Source: Bacteroidota bacterium | Lineage (GTDB): Bacteria; Bacteroidota; Bacteroidia; NS11-12g; UBA955 | Direction of reading: 5' to 3' | Assembly (NCBI GenBank): GCA_027490055.1 | Contig: JAIXYV010000021.1 | Coordinates: forward strand, 1-36,150 | Length of the DNA: 36,150 nt | Shown here: one piece after another, positions 34,886 through 36,150 of the stretch | Layout: the number at the start of each line of letters is the position of its first letter | Position numbering within the stretch: the first letter of the stretch is position 1 | Notes under the pieces: generated by a model | What the model was told of the DNA's origin: nothing | The model's database searches: none | Seen by the model: the letters and a program-made list of their open reading frames with translations, nothing else | Translations under genes and position numbers: made by a program

Positions 34886-36091
34886 CTATTTATCGAATGT
34901 TTTAAGGAATTCAAATAAACGTTTCATTTTTATATTATAATCCAGATTTTCTACTGCAAACTGATGCATTTTTTCAGGCAAATTCTGCTGATCTTCAAGA
35001 TTCGAATACCAGTGAATAAGATGCTCCATATCGATAGGTGTATCGTTTGCTTCATATTCCAAACAAAAATTTTTGGCAGTTGCAGAAGTCGAAAAATCTG
35101 GATCATTATGACCAAAAAAGAATGGCAGGCCTCTTGCAAAATACTCTCTGGCCTTGATGGTGGTTGTGCTTTTAAGACCTTTGCGGTGTACACCTAAAGC
35201 TCCAACCCCTAAATCTACCGAATTCATTATTTCGTCAATGCCTTCTTTATCAATAAAACCATTTAATTCAACCATTTCCTGAATGCCATATTCCTGAATC
35301 TGTCTTTTTTCGCTTTCGAGGTTACGTCCGTACAATCTTAAATGTAACTTCGTATTTCCTTTATAGGCTGCCATGCCCCTAAATAGTCTGTCAAGACCAT
35401 TAAAGTCGGCATGCGTTACGGCACCTTTCAAAAAAATCATTTTCAATGTACCTGGCTGAGCTTGGAATTTTCTGACAGAAAAGGATTGGGCATTCACTGC
35501 ATCGCCTCCAATTAAGCGTACATAGTTATTGCCTGTAATAGCGTTTTCGTAATCTGCAATGTTTTGTGAATTTGCAATACCAAACTGTGCATGCTTTCTA
35601 ATGGACTTACCATATCTCCATTCTTGATAGAGAGGCAAAAATCTGAATTCGATATGACTTAATATGGATGATAAATTCCATTTTAAGGGGTTTTCTCTGG
35701 CATATATGTCTATTTCATGGCCTTCTGAGGTTAGGTGCTCAAAAAACACTTTACAGCCCTTTAATCGTGTCCATAAGGCTATAAACTTGCCGGCTCCGGG
35801 GTATCTGCAATAAATGAAATCATATTTTGGCTGATGTGACTTAAAATACTGATACAGGGTTTTATGGTAGGCTGTTTTTTGTTTAGTTGATCGAAACCAT
35901 GTCTTGGGCACACGGGGCACTTTAATGAATTCGTATAATTCGTTGTTTTGAGATTCCGCATCATCTATTGTTAAGAAAAGACCTTTACAATCAGCACCAG
36001 ATTGACGGAGTGCTTTAATCTGTTCAATCACTTTATTTTGAACAGACCCAGCCTGTAATCCAGCTGTTGTAAAAACATACAGAATTTTCAT
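34886..36091 (-). CDS. Glycosyltransferase (GT4-like)
   Basis: 401 aa; ILYVFTTAGLQAGSVQNKVIEQI, GIANSQNIADYENAI, LKMIFLKGAVTHADFNGLDRLFRGM, MNSVDLGVGALGVHRKGLKSTTTIKAREYFARGLPFFFG. Confidence 0.8.
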   Translation of the reverse strand: MKILYVFTTAGLQAGSVQNKVIEQIKALRQSGADCKGLFLTIDDAESQNNELYEFIKVPRVPKTWFRSTKQKTAYHKTLYQYFKSHQPKYDFIYCRYPGAGKFIALWTRLKGCKVFFEHLTSEGHEIDIYARENPLKWNLSSILSHIEFRFLPLYQEWRYGKSIRKHAQFGIANSQNIADYENAITGNNYVRLIGGDAVNAQSFSVRKFQAQPGTLKMIFLKGAVTHADFNGLDRLFRGMAAYKGNTKLHLRLYGRNLESEKRQIQEYGIQEMVELNGFIDKEGIDEIMNSVDLGVGALGVHRKGLKSTTTIKAREYFARGLPFFFGHNDPDFSTSATAKNFCLEYEANDTPIDMEHLIHWYSNLEDQQNLPEKMHQFAVENLDYNIKMKRLFEFLKTFDK

Positions 36092-36150
36092 TTTTTTGTT
36101 AGTTCTATTTCGATCAGAAATCTATTAAAACTAATTTTTGTCTTTTTAAA
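36088..36150 (-). CDS. Probable C-terminal end of an upstream CDS entering the window
   Basis: Open minus frame from the window end reads FKKTKISFNRFLIEIELTKK* and its TGA overlaps the next ATG as ATGA, matching the junction style of the locus. Confidence 0.45.
   Translation of the reverse strand, partial: FKKTKISFNRFLIEIELTKK

Noticed and set aside
1-36150. CRISPR arrays, tRNA/rRNA genes, IS elements or phage genes
   Set aside because: No regularly spaced direct repeats, no recognisable structural RNA sequence, and no transposase, integrase or phage protein was seen among the translations.

Overview
AT-rich window from what looks like a Bacteroidota genome (inferred from TAnnTTTG-type -7 boxes and protein character). 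It is almost entirely one surface-polysaccharide / glycoconjugate biosynthesis locus. Nearly all genes are on the minus strand, tightly packed, many with ATGA start/stop overlaps. Two plus-strand polytopic membrane protein genes (2075-3388 and ~6921-8183) interrupt the run. In minus-strand transcription order: GT4; MBOAT acyltransferase + SGNH protein; a precursor-type module (GDPD-like phosphodiesterase, HAD phosphatase, a GT-C-like membrane protein fused to a uridine-kinase/PRK-like kinase, class II aldolase, two tandem nucleotidyltransferases, GT2); GT-C membrane protein; GT4; SAM methyltransferase; nonulosonate genes (NeuB-, NeuC- and NeuA-like); a 2-hydroxyacid dehydrogenase; a GT-B-like protein; an amidotransferase trio (HisH-like, HisF-like, WbuX/PseA-like); GT4; then a carbamoylation cassette (NodU/CmcH-type carbamoyltransferase, SGNH/GDSL protein, a 49-aa DUF5989/SxtK-like protein absent from the supplied ORF track, an SxtJ-like protein), an orphan His-rich protein, and further GTs. 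The two most interesting systems are the sxtIJKL-like carbamoylation cassette with its orphan neighbour, and the membrane-GT/kinase fusion with its aldolase/double-nucleotidyltransferase/HAD/GDPD neighbours. No rRNA, tRNA, CRISPR array, transposase or phage genes were recognised. All family assignments come from reading motifs by eye; no database search was run.
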